Shown here: piece after piece, positions 23,270 through 34,117 of the stretch
How positions within the stretch are numbered: the stretch's first letter is position 1
Layout: each line of letters opens with the position of its first letter
Origin: Mallotus nudiflorus
Taxonomy: Eukaryota > Streptophyta > Magnoliopsida > Malpighiales > Euphorbiaceae
NCBI GenBank assembly: GCA_947683625.1
Contig: CANTUR010000675.1
Span: 1,645,501 to 1,709,500 of the forward strand
Length of the DNA: 64,000 bases
Direction: 5' to 3'
The notes under the pieces: generated by a model
Told to the model about the DNA's origin: nothing
Databases searched by the model: none
The model's input: the letters and a program-made list of their open reading frames with translations, nothing else
Program-made: the position numbers and the translations under genes

Positions 23270-23850
23270 CGTCTACCATCTCAGACTGCACATCTCTTAG
23301 TATTTTGGACATATCTTGAGTTACAGAAGTCCAATTGAGGTGATTCAAAATGGTATGAAAATATAAGTCAAATATCTACAACTTTCATGAAGAAAATATA
23401 GGCAAATTCGAATCTATTCAGGCGCAGATTACGGCTTCAACTTGTATATAGCTGTCTGACAGTATTCTGCATTTCAGATTGCATAATCCTCAGTAATTTG
23501 GACATATCCCGAGCTACAGAAGTCAAATTTAGGTGATTCAAAATTTAATGGAAAGCTAATTCAAATATCTACAGCTTTCATGAAGAAAGTATGAGCAAAT
23601 TCAAATTTCTTCAGGATCAAATCACGGCTTCAATTTGGGTATAGCTGTCTGACCGTAGTCTGCATTACAGATTGCACAACCCTTAGTATTTTGGACATAT
23701 CTCAAGCTACAGAAGTCTAATTTAGGTGATTCAAGTTGATATGGAAAGATAATTCAAATATCTACAGCTTTTATGAAGAAAGTATGGGCAAATTCAAACG
23801 TCCTGAGGAGCCAATTACGGTTTCAATCCATGAATAGCTGTCTGACAGCA
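23270..23850 (+). repeat. 193-bp x3 tandem repeat in U3
   Basis: The landmark GGACATAT recurs at 23307, 23500 and 23693, spacing 193 and 193. Each unit contains AGAAGTC(C/A/T)AATT(G/T)AGG, TGATTCAA, and TCTACA(A/G)CTTT(C/T)ATGAAG in fixed order. The same array recurs in the 3' LTR at about 31056-31636. It lies upstream of the TATA box, so an enhancer role is plausible. Confidence 0.92.
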
Positions 23851-23919
23851 TCAGTCTCAATAATTCAAAATATACACGTTGGACACATCATTTGCACCTC
23901 CAACAGCTATATTTTTTAG

Positions 23920-23927
23920 TATAAATA
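23920..23927 (+). promoter_or_regulatory. TATA box of the Sirevirus-like LTR
   Basis: TATAAATA sits downstream of the U3 repeats and upstream of the polyadenylation-rich R/U5; the copy in the 3' LTR is at 31706-31713. Confidence 0.7.
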
Positions 23928-24452
23928 CCTCTAGAGCTGAATGGAAGTGAAGCAACTTGTTTTAATCATTTTATTATCTCTTAAGCTTTCATTGAGCTCA
24001 AAAATTCTCTTAAATAATTCTTTGTTTGTATAACTCTTGTGAGAGTTGGGTGTGTGTTAGAAATAGAATTTCTCTTCATCTTAAATCTTGGGTTAGATTA
24101 GAAGGGAAGTGAGATTTATTTCTAAAGGAATTGGTTTAAGTGTTGTCCATTGAAACACTTGGGTTTTGGTTTTTGAGTGAGCCTTGAAAACTCATGTTGT
24201 GAGGTTGTAAGAGTGAGCCATAAAACTCTTGTATAATCTTAATCCTGTGAATAAGATTGTGGGTGATTGAAAATCCTAACTTGGGGATAAGTTAGGTGGA
24301 GACGTAGGATTGTTGTTGAATCCGAACTCCTTAAATCTTTGTGTTCTTCATTCTTCCTTCTCAACTTCTATTTAATTCTTGTAAAGAATTCTTTTAATTT
24401 CTCATTTTTATTTAATAGTCCTATTCACCCCCCCTCTAGGACTCTTTTTATT

Positions 24453-24464
24453 TGGTATCAGAGC
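24453..24464 (+). promoter_or_regulatory. Primer-binding site (initiator-Met tRNA)
   Basis: TGGTATCAGAGC, two bases after the end of the 5' LTR, complementary to initiator-Met tRNA. Confidence 0.93.
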
Positions 24465-24501
24465 TTGAATTCTAGGTACTTTATTGCTAGAATACAAGAT
24501 C

Positions 24502-26526
24502 ATGGGGAGTGAATCACAAAACATCTCTTCTCTTAGACCATTCTTTGATGGTAGTGACTATCCACATTGGAAATTCAAAATGGAATTATATCTTGATTGT
24601 GATTCCATCAAACTTTGGGACATTGTCCTAAGAGGTTGGGAACCACCTACAACTATCATTGATGGTGTGGTAACTACACTTGCAAGAAGCCAATGGAGTG
24701 TTGATCAAAAGGAAGAAAATCACAAAAATAAAAAGGCTATGATTACTCTAGTCTCCTCCATGACAAGAGAAGAAGGAGGCAAGCTTCAACATTGCATTTC
24801 AGCTAAAGAAATGTGGGAGACCTTGGAGAATCACTATGAAGGCAACATTCAAGTGAGAAGCAAGAAGGTTCAACTTCATATGTATGAATATGAACTCTTC
24901 AAAATGAAGCCTCAAGAATCAATCACGGAGATGACAAACCGTCTCAATGCTCTCCTCACAACCCTCAAGAAACTTGGAAAACATTTCTCCAAGGAAGAAG
25001 TAAACAACAAGATTCTAAGAATCCTACCTAAGAAGGATTGGGAATCTCGTGTTACCTCAATTGAGGAAGCTCAAGACCTCTCCACTCTATCAACTGATGT
25101 GCTCATTGGTAAGCTTTTGACACATGAGCTCACCATCAAGCAAAGAGGTGAAGAACAAGAAGAGAAAGAAGAAAAGAAAAAGAGCATTGCTCTAAAAGCT
25201 CTTCAAGAAGATACTGAAGAGGAAAGCATTAAAGATTCTAGTGATGAAGATGGTGATATTGCCATGCTCACTAGGAACTTCAAGAAGTTCTTAAGAAAGA
25301 AAAATTTCTCAAGAACAAGGGACTTCAACAAGAAGTTCGAAGGAGATGGGAGGAAGAAAATAAAAGAGGTTACTTGCTATGAATGCAAGAAACCGGGACA
25401 CATTAGAAATGAATGTCCCAAACTCAAATTCAAGAGCAAGGGACCAAAAGATAAGAAGAAGGCATTCAAAGCTACTTGGGATGATTCCTCCGAATCTGAA
25501 GAGGAAGAGGAACAACAAGAAGTTGCCAATCTTTGCTTCATGGCCATTGAAAACAAAAATGAGGTACCATCCACTTCTTACTCCTCTTTTGATGATTGTG
25601 ATGAATATTGTGATGATGATGATGATAATGATGATGAGAGCTCTATTGTGAGCAAATTGCTTGCTAAATGCAAAAGTTTGTTATCTAGGAAGAAAAAATA
25701 TAAACATGAGTTAGCTAGCTTAAATAAGGATTTTGAATGTTTGAAAATTGATTTTGCTAAACTTGTTACATCAAATGAAAAACTTGTAAGTGATGCTAAA
25801 TCTTGTAATTCTTTGGAAGACCAACTTAAGAAAGCAAAAGATGAAAATTATGAGCTTTCTGAGGAAGTCTTAGAATTAAAAAAGTCCATTGCTAAATTTA
25901 AGAGAGGAAAAGAAACTTTAGATAGTCTTCTTGACTCTCAAAAATTTCATGGAGATACCCATGGAATTGGATATAAAAATGGAATGTCTTCATCATCCTC
26001 ATCACATATTACTTTTGTTAAAGCTTCACATGATTCTACTCCTTCAACCTCAAATGAGATTCAAGCTAAAAAATCTCATGTGTTAAATAGCAAGGAAAAA
26101 TCTCATAAGATTAACCCTTCATTAACACAAAGAGGTAAGTCTCAAACTAGAGCATCTCAACCTAAGCATGCTTATATGTACACTAGACATAATTATAATA
26201 GGCATGTTGCACAATACAATGCACATAAACATATTGCACAAACTTATCAAAATGCTCATCACCATTGCCAATGTATGTCTCACTTAATGTCACAAAATAA
26301 TAACAAAAGATACACACAACACCAAAGGCATGCTACACACACTAGGAAAGCATTTCATTCTAGGAGAAATAAATTTAAAAATATTGTATGTTCATATTGC
26401 ATGATTAAAGGACATACCAATAATGTGTGTTTTTATAGAAAACTGCATATGAATTTACTTCCTACGGATTATCTTAAAACTAACCAACCTAGACCAAAAA
26501 AGGTTTGGGTCCAAAAGAACACTTAA
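24502..26526 (+). CDS. gag: Gag protein of the Sirevirus-like element
   Basis: The structural protein that packages element RNA in cytoplasmic virus-like particles; 674 residues from the ATG at 24502 (MGSESQN). An upstream in-frame TTG at 24484 is not a likely plant start. The N-terminal part (about 15-200) has the UBN2/Copia gag pattern, with FFDGSDYPHWKFKME near the start and LYL/MYEYELFKMK later. A CCHC zinc knuckle (CYECKKPGHIRNEC) is at residues 292-305. An acidic Ser/Asp/Glu-rich region follows, then a heptad-like coiled coil at about 387-483, a His/Asn-rich stretch, and a second CCHC knuckle (CSYCMIKGHTNNVC) at 630-643. Two knuckles and the coiled coil fit Sireviruses. The frame is open throughout, unlike the Copia copy at 13303. 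It lies 37 bases after the PBS, and its stop is 14 bases before the pol ATG, in another frame. Confidence 0.93.
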   Translation: MGSESQNISSLRPFFDGSDYPHWKFKMELYLDCDSIKLWDIVLRGWEPPTTIIDGVVTTLARSQWSVDQKEENHKNKKAMITLVSSMTREEGGKLQHCISAKEMWETLENHYEGNIQVRSKKVQLHMYEYELFKMKPQESITEMTNRLNALLTTLKKLGKHFSKEEVNNKILRILPKKDWESRVTSIEEAQDLSTLSTDVLIGKLLTHELTIKQRGEEQEEKEEKKKSIALKALQEDTEEESIKDSSDEDGDIAMLTRNFKKFLRKKNFSRTRDFNKKFEGDGRKKIKEVTCYECKKPGHIRNECPKLKFKSKGPKDKKKAFKATWDDSSESEEEEEQQEVANLCFMAIENKNEVPSTSYSSFDDCDEYCDDDDDNDDESSIVSKLLAKCKSLLSRKKKYKHELASLNKDFECLKIDFAKLVTSNEKLVSDAKSCNSLEDQLKKAKDENYELSEEVLELKKSIAKFKRGKETLDSLLDSQKFHGDTHGIGYKNGMSSSSSSHITFVKASHDSTPSTSNEIQAKKSHVLNSKEKSHKINPSLTQRGKSQTRASQPKHAYMYTRHNYNRHVAQYNAHKHIAQTYQNAHHHCQCMSHLMSQNNNKRYTQHQRHATHTRKAFHSRRNKFKNIVCSYCMIKGHTNNVCFYRKLHMNLLPTDYLKTNQPRPKKVWVQKNT

Positions 26527-26540
26527 ATTGTATCGTGTAG

Positions 26541-29500
26541 ATGTGCTTGAAATCCACAAGAACAAAAAGCAAATGGTATCTCGATAGTGGATGTTCAAGG
26601 CATATGACAGGAGACAAAGAGCAATTCAATAAACTTGATGCTAAGGATGGAGGACATGTTACTTTCGGAGATAATGCAAAAGGAAAAATTATTGGCGTTG
26701 GAGAAATAGGTAATCCGCAATCCTTATCTATACATCATGTGTTGTTTGTTGATGGTCTTAAACACAATCTGCTTAGTATAAGTCAATTATGTGACATGGG
26801 AAATAAAGTAACTTTTTATCCTAAAAATTGCTTTGTTAGTAGTCTTGATGAAAATAAAATTATTTTTAGTGGTGAAAGAGTAGACAATGTTTATGTCATT
26901 GATTTGAATAAAATTGATAATAAAGATATAAAATGCTTAGTGTCTATCTCCCATAACACATGGACATGGCATAGAAGATTAGGACATGCAAATTTTGAGC
27001 TTTTAAATGATCTTTGTAAACATGAACTTGTACTTGGTTTACCTAAGCTTGAATTCACTAAAGATAAACCTTGTGATGCTTGTCAAAAGGGAAAACAATC
27101 CAAGTCCTCATTTAAGCTAAAAAATGTAGTGTCCACCTCTAGGCCACTTGAACTTATACATATGGATTTATTTGGACCAACTAGAATTGCTAGTCTGGGT
27201 GGAATGCACTATGCTTATGTATTGGTTGATGACTACTCTAGATACACTTGGGTATGTTTTCTTGCTCATAAGAATGATGCATTTAAAGCTTTTGAAAATT
27301 TTTCAAAAAGAGTTCAAAAAGAAAAAGGATTTTGTATTTCATCCATTAGAAGTGACCATGGAACCGAATTTGAAAATGAATTTTTTAAAAACTATTGTAA
27401 TGAAAACGGTATTTCTCATACATTTTCATCTCCTAGAACCCCTCAACAAAATGGGGTAGTTGAAAGGAAAAATAGAACTCTTGTGGAAATGGCTAGAACA
27501 ATGCTTCATGAGTATAATTTGCCTTTATACTTTTGGGCGGAAGCTGTTAACACATCTTGTTATATTTCAAACCGAGTTTTCAAAAGACCAATTTTAAATA
27601 AAACGTCTTATGAGCTATGGAACAATAGAAAACCCAAAATCTCATATCTAAGAGTATTTGGATGCAAGTGCTTTATATTGAACACCAAGGATAATCTTGG
27701 AAAATTTGATTCCAAAGCCGATGAAGGAATTTTCCTAGGCTATTCCATCTCTAGCAAGGCATATAGGGTCTTTAATAAGAGAACTCTAGTAGTTGAAGAG
27801 TCAATGCATGTGGTATTTGATGAATCAAACTCACTTGATCCTAGAAAGGATGTTTGTAGTGTTGATGATCTTGTAGGTGACAATGAGATTATGGAAACAC
27901 AAGAAGAAAATGCTAGTAAGCCTTTAGAACTTAAAGAGCCAAGCAAGAAGGAAAATGAGGAGACATCTCAACCTACCTTGAAGGATGAACTTCCAAAGGA
28001 TTGGCAATTCAAGAAAGCTCACCCTCAAAACCTCATTATAGGTGACACTACAAAAGGGGTAACTACTAGATCTCAATTAAAATCTACTGTTAATTTAGCC
28101 TTCATTTCTCAAATTGAACCCAAAAATATTGATGATGCTTTGTGTGATGAATTTTGGGTCCTTGCTATGCAAGAAGAGTTAAATCAATTTGAGAGAAACA
28201 AGGTTTGGACCTTGGTTCCTAGACCTAAACATCATCCTATTATAGGCACAAAATGGGTATTTAGAAATAAGATGAATGAACAAGGTGTCATAACTAGGAA
28301 CAAAGCTAGACTAGTAGCTAAAGGTTATAATCAAGAGGAAGGCATTGATTATGATGAAACCTTTGCCCCTGTTGCAAGGTTAGAAGCTATTAGGATGCTA
28401 CTTGCATTTGCATCATACATGAATTTTAAACTTTTTCAAATGGATGTTAAAAGTGCATTTTTAAATGGTTTTATTGAAGAGGAGGTATATGTTGAACAAC
28501 CTCCGGGTTTTGAAAGTTTTAACTATCCAAATCATGTTTTTAAATTGTCAAAAGCATTGTATGGATTGAAACAAGCTCCAAGAGCTTGGTATGAAAGATT
28601 GAGTAACTTTTTACTAGAGAAAGGTTTCTCTAAAGGAAAAGTTGACACAACTCTCTTCATAAAGAAATCCAAGCATAATTTATTAATTGTTCAAATTTAT
28701 GTTGATGATATTATTTTTGGTGCTACTGACCATTGCTTGTGTGAGGAATTTTCTAAGCTAATGCAAGGAGAATTTGAGATGAGTATGATGGGAGAACTCA
28801 AGTTCTTTCTTGGACTTCAAATCAAGCAATATGAAAATGGGATTTTCATTAATCAAACCAAATATACAAGGGACATTCTCAAGAAGTTTGGAATGGATGG
28901 AGCTAAATCAAGCAAAACTCCAATGAGCACAACAACCAAACTAAATAAGGATGAGAATGGTAAACCAGTTGATGAAAAGCAATTTAGAGGTATGATTGGA
29001 TCCCTTCTTTATTTAACTGCTAGTAGACCCGATATTATGTTTGCTACTTGCTTGTGTGCTAGATTTCAATCAAGTCCTAGAGAGTCTCATTTGAATGCTA
29101 TTAAAAGAATTTTCAAATATCTTTGTGGTACAATGCATTTAGGACTTTGGTATCCTAAGAGTTCTTCCTTTGACCTGATTAGTTATTCTGATGCTGATTT
29201 TGCTGGTAGCTTACTAGATAGAAAAAGCACTTCTGGAACTTGTCAAATTTTAGGAAATTGCTTAGTTTCTTGGTTTAGTAAGAAACAAGTTTCAGTTGCC
29301 TTGTCCACCGCTGAAGCAGAATATGTGGCGGCTAGTTGTTGTTGCACCCAAGTTCTATGGCAAAAACAACAACTTTTGGACTATGGCATTGATATTAATC
29401 ACATTCCAATTAAGTGTGATAATACAAGTGCTATAAACCTTAGTAAGAATCCCATTCAACATTCTAGAACTAAGCATATTGACATTAGACATCATTTCTT

Positions 29501-29651
29501 ACGTGATCATGTGCAAAATGGTAATATTTTTCTTGATTTTGTTGATACTAATCATCAATTAGCAGACATCTTTACCAAACCTCTTTGTGAGGAAAGAATG
29601 AATTTTATTAAGCATGAACTTGGTATGATTGATGGCTCAAGCTTGTCTTGA
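26541..29651 (+). CDS. pol: Pol polyprotein (PR-IN-RT-RH) of the Sirevirus-like element
   Basis: An uninterrupted 1036-residue polyprotein carrying all Copia enzymes. Aspartic protease active site DSG at residues 15-17 (YLDSGCSRHMTG). Integrase: zinc-binding H144, H149, C178, C181, then catalytic D209, D272 and E308, giving the D-D-35-E spacing. Reverse transcriptase: KWVFRNKMNEQG and ARLVAKGYNQEEGIDY around 570-610, MDVKSAFLNG around 635, catalytic YVDD at 720-723. RNase H: D884 (SYSDADFAG), E925 (STAEAEY), D960 (KCDNTSAIN), with ADIFTKPL near the C-terminus. Every catalytic residue checked is present, so the enzyme set appears functional. The first ATG is directly preceded by an in-frame TAG (26538-26540) and the frame differs from gag. 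How pol is translated is therefore unclear. Confidence 0.95.
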   Translation: MCLKSTRTKSKWYLDSGCSRHMTGDKEQFNKLDAKDGGHVTFGDNAKGKIIGVGEIGNPQSLSIHHVLFVDGLKHNLLSISQLCDMGNKVTFYPKNCFVSSLDENKIIFSGERVDNVYVIDLNKIDNKDIKCLVSISHNTWTWHRRLGHANFELLNDLCKHELVLGLPKLEFTKDKPCDACQKGKQSKSSFKLKNVVSTSRPLELIHMDLFGPTRIASLGGMHYAYVLVDDYSRYTWVCFLAHKNDAFKAFENFSKRVQKEKGFCISSIRSDHGTEFENEFFKNYCNENGISHTFSSPRTPQQNGVVERKNRTLVEMARTMLHEYNLPLYFWAEAVNTSCYISNRVFKRPILNKTSYELWNNRKPKISYLRVFGCKCFILNTKDNLGKFDSKADEGIFLGYSISSKAYRVFNKRTLVVEESMHVVFDESNSLDPRKDVCSVDDLVGDNEIMETQEENASKPLELKEPSKKENEETSQPTLKDELPKDWQFKKAHPQNLIIGDTTKGVTTRSQLKSTVNLAFISQIEPKNIDDALCDEFWVLAMQEELNQFERNKVWTLVPRPKHHPIIGTKWVFRNKMNEQGVITRNKARLVAKGYNQEEGIDYDETFAPVARLEAIRMLLAFASYMNFKLFQMDVKSAFLNGFIEEEVYVEQPPGFESFNYPNHVFKLSKALYGLKQAPRAWYERLSNFLLEKGFSKGKVDTTLFIKKSKHNLLIVQIYVDDIIFGATDHCLCEEFSKLMQGEFEMSMMGELKFFLGLQIKQYENGIFINQTKYTRDILKKFGMDGAKSSKTPMSTTTKLNKDENGKPVDEKQFRGMIGSLLYLTASRPDIMFATCLCARFQSSPRESHLNAIKRIFKYLCGTMHLGLWYPKSSSFDLISYSDADFAGSLLDRKSTSGTCQILGNCLVSWFSKKQVSVALSTAEAEYVAASCCCTQVLWQKQQLLDYGIDINHIPIKCDNTSAINLSKNPIQHSRTKHIDIRHHFLRDHVQNGNIFLDFVDTNHQLADIFTKPLCEERMNFIKHELGMIDGSSLS

Positions 29652-30726
29652 TCACTTGTTAAATTGAGAAATTGATGTTTAGATTCTTATGTGATTTTAT
29701 TAAAAAAATATATATATATTATTTTCAGTGTCATGTATATATTTTGTTTTAAAGGTATTTGCTTTAGCAAATTTAGTTCATATACATGATATATTGAATT
29801 ATTTCCCATTTGCATGATCTTTGTATTAATTTTAATTGGATTTGTGTGGATTCATTCATTTTTTTTAATCCCTCCTATTTTGCAAATTAATAATTAATTA
29901 TTGAGCTAAATTCAATTAATTAATTATTTTAAATAGCATAAATATTCCTCCTCCTCAACAAATTTTTTTTTTTTTTTTTTTGCATGACTGTTAATTGAGC
30001 TTATTCATGCAACATTCATGTATGCATTTTTTTTAAAATGGCTTTTATCTTTTAAAATGACATGAATTTCATAAAGATTTTGAATATCTTTGCTTGCATT
30101 GTTTTGGTTCTTAATCTTTTATTCTCTTTAGTATTTTTGGCTCCCTTAGGTTTATTTCCCCTTATATCTCTCTCTTTTCTTTTTGTCTTTGACAAAGGGG
30201 GAGAAGAAGCTAAAGAAGCTATGTGCTTAGGGGATAGATAATTGTGTTTAAGATATGCTAAGTACCACATGATTATGTATGATTGAATAGCTAAACTCTA
30301 TATGATCATGTGATGTTTTGATATAGCATACATGTTATTTTGTGATGCATTACATGTTTGAAATTATTTCCTTCATATTATTTAATAACTTGTTATCTTT
30401 ATTTTTGATAAGAAGGATGATGAAATTTATTTATATTTCTTATCATGTCCAAAAAGGAGGAGAAATAAAGAAATATATTTTTGATTAAGGAATATATTTG
30501 TTAAACCCTTATACATGCTATGATAAATCATTTATTTATATGCTCTAATACATGATAAATATTGAATTTATGCACATGTTAAGGGGGAGCAAAATTATTT
30601 CTTATTTTGCATCTGTTTAATTTGTAAGGGGGAGCTATTTTTATTTAATATGCTTATATATGTTATTTATTTTTTACACACACACACATATTATTTATCA
30701 TCTTTTCAAATTGGTTGTCAAAGCCA
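29652..30726 (+). other. Long 3' leader of the Sirevirus-like element with repeated PPT-like motifs
   Basis: About 1.07 kb between the pol stop and the main purine tract has no third open reading frame; no envelope-like gene is present. It contains PPT-like purine runs AAGGGGGAGAAGAAG (about 30195), AAAAAGGAGGAGAAA (about 30451), TAAGGGGGAGCAAAA (about 30579) and TAAGGGGGAGCT (about 30627). Multiple PPT copies here are a known Sirevirus trait. Confidence 0.75.
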
Positions 30727-30739
30727 AAAAGGGGGAGAT
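30726..30739 (+). other. Main polypurine tract of the Sirevirus-like element
   Basis: AAAAAGGGGGAGAT directly abuts the 3' LTR, the position required for plus-strand priming. Confidence 0.88.
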
Positions 30740-32236
30740 TGTTGACCATTTGCATGATCAAACTCCTAATTTTGGACTTTGACAAACAATTTTTATACTA
30801 ATAATTTCAATTAAGTGTGTAGGGAATTATATACCAAACATATACCAAGCATATACACTTTTGGATGTATAGTGACTTTTCGGACTCATTGAACCTCTGA
30901 GATTGAAGAAGGCTTTTGACATATTTAGAGCTCTTAAATGAGAAAATGGGCTTCTTAACATTTGAAGCAGACATCTTAAGCTTTCTGAATTGGGCTTTTT
31001 TGAGAAAATCCAAGTTCATTTGGTTATGCAAATTTTGAGTTGAAATTCACGTGTACGTCTACCATCTCAGACTGCACATCTCTTAGTATTTTGGACATAT
31101 CTTGAGTTACAGAAGTCCAATTGAGGTGATTCAAAATGGTATGAAAATATAAGTCAAATATCTACAACTTTCATGAAGAAAATATAGGCAAATTCGAATC
31201 TATTCAGGCGCAGATTACGGCTTCAACTTGTATATAGCTGTCTGACAGTATTCTGCATTTCAGATTGCATAATCCTCAGTAATTTGGACATATCCCGAGC
31301 TACAGAAGTCAAATTTAGGTGATTCAAAATTTAATGGAAAGCTAATTCAAATATCTACAGCTTTCATGAAGAAAGTATGAGCAAATTCAAATTTCTTCAG
31401 GATCAAATCACGGCTTCAATTTGGGTATAGCTGTCTGACCGTAGTCTGCATTACAGATTGCACAACCCTTAGTATTTTGGACATATCTCAAGCTACAGAA
31501 GTCTAATTTAGGTGATTCAAGTTGATATGGAAAGATAATTCAAATATCTACAGCTTTTATGAAGAAAGTATGGGCAAATTCAAACGTCCTGAGGAGCCAA
31601 TTACGGTTTCAATCCATGAATAGCTGTCTGACAGCATCAGTCTCAATAATTCAAAATATACACGTTGGACACATCATTTGCACCTCCAACAGCTATATTT
31701 TTTAGTATAAATACCTCTAGAGCTGAATGGAAGTGAAGCAACTTGTTTTAATCATTTTATTATCTCTTAAGCTTTCATTGAGCTCAAAAATTCTCTTAAA
31801 TAATTCTTTGTTTGTATAACTCTTGTGAGAGTTGGGTGTGTGTTAGAAATAGAATTTCTCTTCATCTTAAATCTTGGGTTAGATTAGAAGGGAAGTGAGA
31901 TTTATTTCTAAAGGAATTGGTTTAAGTGTTGTCCATTGAAACACTTGGGTTTTGGTTTTTGAGTGAGCCTTGAAAACTCATGTTGTGAGGTTGTAAGAGT
32001 GAGCCATAAAACTCTTGTATAATCTTAATCCTGTGAATAAGATTGTGGGTGATTGAAAATCCTAACTTGGGGATAAGTTAGGTGGAGACGTAGGATTGTT
32101 GTTGAATCCGAACTCCTTAAATCTTTGTGTTCTTCATTCTTCCTTCTCAACTTCTATTTAATTCTTGTAAAGAATTCTTTTAATTTCTCATTTTTATTTA
32201 ATAGTCCTATTCACCCCCCCTCTAGGACTCTTTTTA
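30740..32236 (+). repeat. 3' LTR of the Sirevirus-like element
   Basis: 1497 bp, same length and no visible difference from 22954-24450; ends TCTTTTTA and is followed by the CGGGG target duplication. Confidence 0.96.
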
Positions 32237-32241
32237 CGGGG

Positions 32242-34117
32242 TTTAGCGCACATCCAACAACTGCAATACTATTTGAACTCAGGGCTCTAGAGAACATACT
32301 ACTATATCAAAAAGACATAATATGGAGATGCCGCCCAGGGTAATAACTAGGACAAATCGAAGGTAGTGGTAACTTAATTCTTTAAAAGAGAGTTAGCACC
32401 ACAACCAGGAGATTTTGGATATGGAATACCAACTTCTTTCAGTCTTGTGTTCATTTAGAATTACTTTATTAATTACTAAATTATTTCCTATTTATATGAA
32501 ATTTCATACAAACCCTAATTTAGCATACATCTAACTCCAAAGGCAGCTAGTCATGAAAGAGTATACAAATAATGCATTCATAAAACACAATGTCCCTAAA
32601 TTAGTCTAATCTACATCAATTTTAATTAAAGTTAGCTAAGTATACATGTTTTATTTACAAGTGAAATAAAAACTAAAGGTAGGCCTATATTTTAATTAAA
32701 TTAGTGAGCCTAAGTCTATTTATTTTAATTCTAAAAATAGTGGGTCTAAGCCTACTAATTTTAACAAAAAAATAGAAATAAATTAATGGGTTTAATTCTA
32801 CTTAATTTTAAATTAAATGATATGATTCTAAATCTATTTATTTTAAAAGAAATGCTTTAATAGGCTAAGCTAAGTCTAACAAATTTTAATTAAACTAAAG
32901 TGGGCTTAAGACTAAATGGGCCTAAATGAATTTTAATGTTAATTAAACCTACAAACCAATTTAAAATGCCTATTAATTAAAGGAGTTTTTACATAAATAT
33001 ACCAAAAATAAAAAAAAATCTTTCAAAAAAACCGTTGACCGTAAAATCTTTCAAAAATATCTTTACCGAATTAATTTTTTCAAAAGTAGACCTTCCTTTG
33101 CTTGCCAACTTCCAGCTCAAAAATTGCGTGTGATCTCAGCTTCATTTTCCTAAACAAACTTAGCTTTTTGAACAAAAAAATTCCTCTTCCGAATTAATTT
33201 TTCCTCTTCTTCATCAATTTACAAAGATCTGCAACTATTTTCAAATTCATCTGCAACAACAAACATAATTAACGATTACTAGATCTTTAACTTTTTTATG
33301 TTTATTGTTGAAGATTCAAGTATTCTTCGTGTTCATGAAGTTTCTTCTTCTGCAACAAACATACATAAGATTTGCATCAACTTCAAAGAAAAATTAACAA
33401 ATCAACAAAGAAATCAGGTACATTACTAAAAAAAATATGATATCTACATTTGTTAATTTCAATTGCTATTGTTCATCCTTTTTGTATTTTGTTGTTTTTT
33501 ATGATGTTTTATATATAGTCTTCTTATTGTTATTTAACTAAATTATTTAGTGTAATTTCTTCTTAATTTTAGATAATATTACTTCATTTTATTTAAGTTG
33601 TTTATTTTTGTATTTTTGTTGATTTTTCTTGTTTACTACATTTTTTTCAAGTGTTTTGGAGCTTTTTTTTTATATAATTTTAGTTATTTTGTTTCTATTT
33701 ATTTTTGTTGATTGTTGTTGTTTTTTTCTTTTTATAATGTTTTTTCAAGTTTTTTATGTTATTTTAATTCTATTTATCTTTGTTGATAGTTGTTTATTTT
33801 TGTTGATTGTTGTTTTGTTTCTTGTTTATAAGTGTTTTCGTGCTTCTTATTTATTATTTAAGTTATTTGCATTCTGTTGATTATTGTTGATTATGTTTTT
33901 TCAATTATTTTCATGCTTCATATTTATTATTTTACTTATTTGGCTTCTGTTTATATTTGTTGATTGTTGTTCATTTTTCTTGATTTAAATTGTTTTCTAT
34001 AGTATTAAACAAAAATAAACAACTAGTTCTAATATATTTCTTGCATTTCTTTTCTAACAGGCACAATAGAAATCATTCTAGTGTTCATTCATCATAAAAA
34101 GAAGATGGAATGAAGCA
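32242..34117. other. Flank and 5' non-coding part of the MULE remnant
   Basis: No gene is supported at 32242-32990. From about 33000 there are duplicated ATCTTTCAAAAA motifs (33018, 33049), which could be part of a MULE terminal region, though no matching inverted copy was found. From 33420 to 34060 the DNA is T-rich with many TTGTTGATT-like words and resembles a leader or intron. The open frame at 33629-33880 is low-complexity. Confidence 0.4.

Larger units (their letters stand above)
22954..24450 (+). repeat. 5' LTR of the Sirevirus-like element
   Basis: 1497 bp, beginning TGTTGACCATTTGC and ending GGACTCTTTTTA. U3 carries three 193-bp tandem units (about 23270-23850). A TATA box TATAAATA lies at 23920-23927, so transcription should start near 23950. 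The open frame at 23021-23245 inside it is not a gene; it recurs identically in the 3' LTR. Confidence 0.96.
22954..32236 (+). mobile_element. Young, apparently intact Sirevirus-like Copia retrotransposon
   Basis: A 9283-bp element with two 1497-bp LTRs (22954-24450, 30740-32236) that show no difference in the stretches I compared, flanked by a perfect 5-bp duplication CGGGG (22949-22953 and 32237-32241). It carries PBS, long gag, long pol and several purine tracts before the 3' LTR. Long gag with a coiled coil, two zinc knuckles and repeated PPT-like motifs are characteristic of the Sirevirus lineage. Its ends are TG...TA, not TG...CA. Identical LTRs imply insertion within very recent evolutionary time. 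Confidence 0.96.

Noticed and set aside
25309..25651. Three open frames overlapping gag
   Set aside because: Shadows of the gag gene in other frames.
33629..33880. 83-residue Phe/Val/Leu-rich frame resembling a membrane protein
   Set aside because: Result of T-rich low-complexity leader DNA; no conserved pattern.
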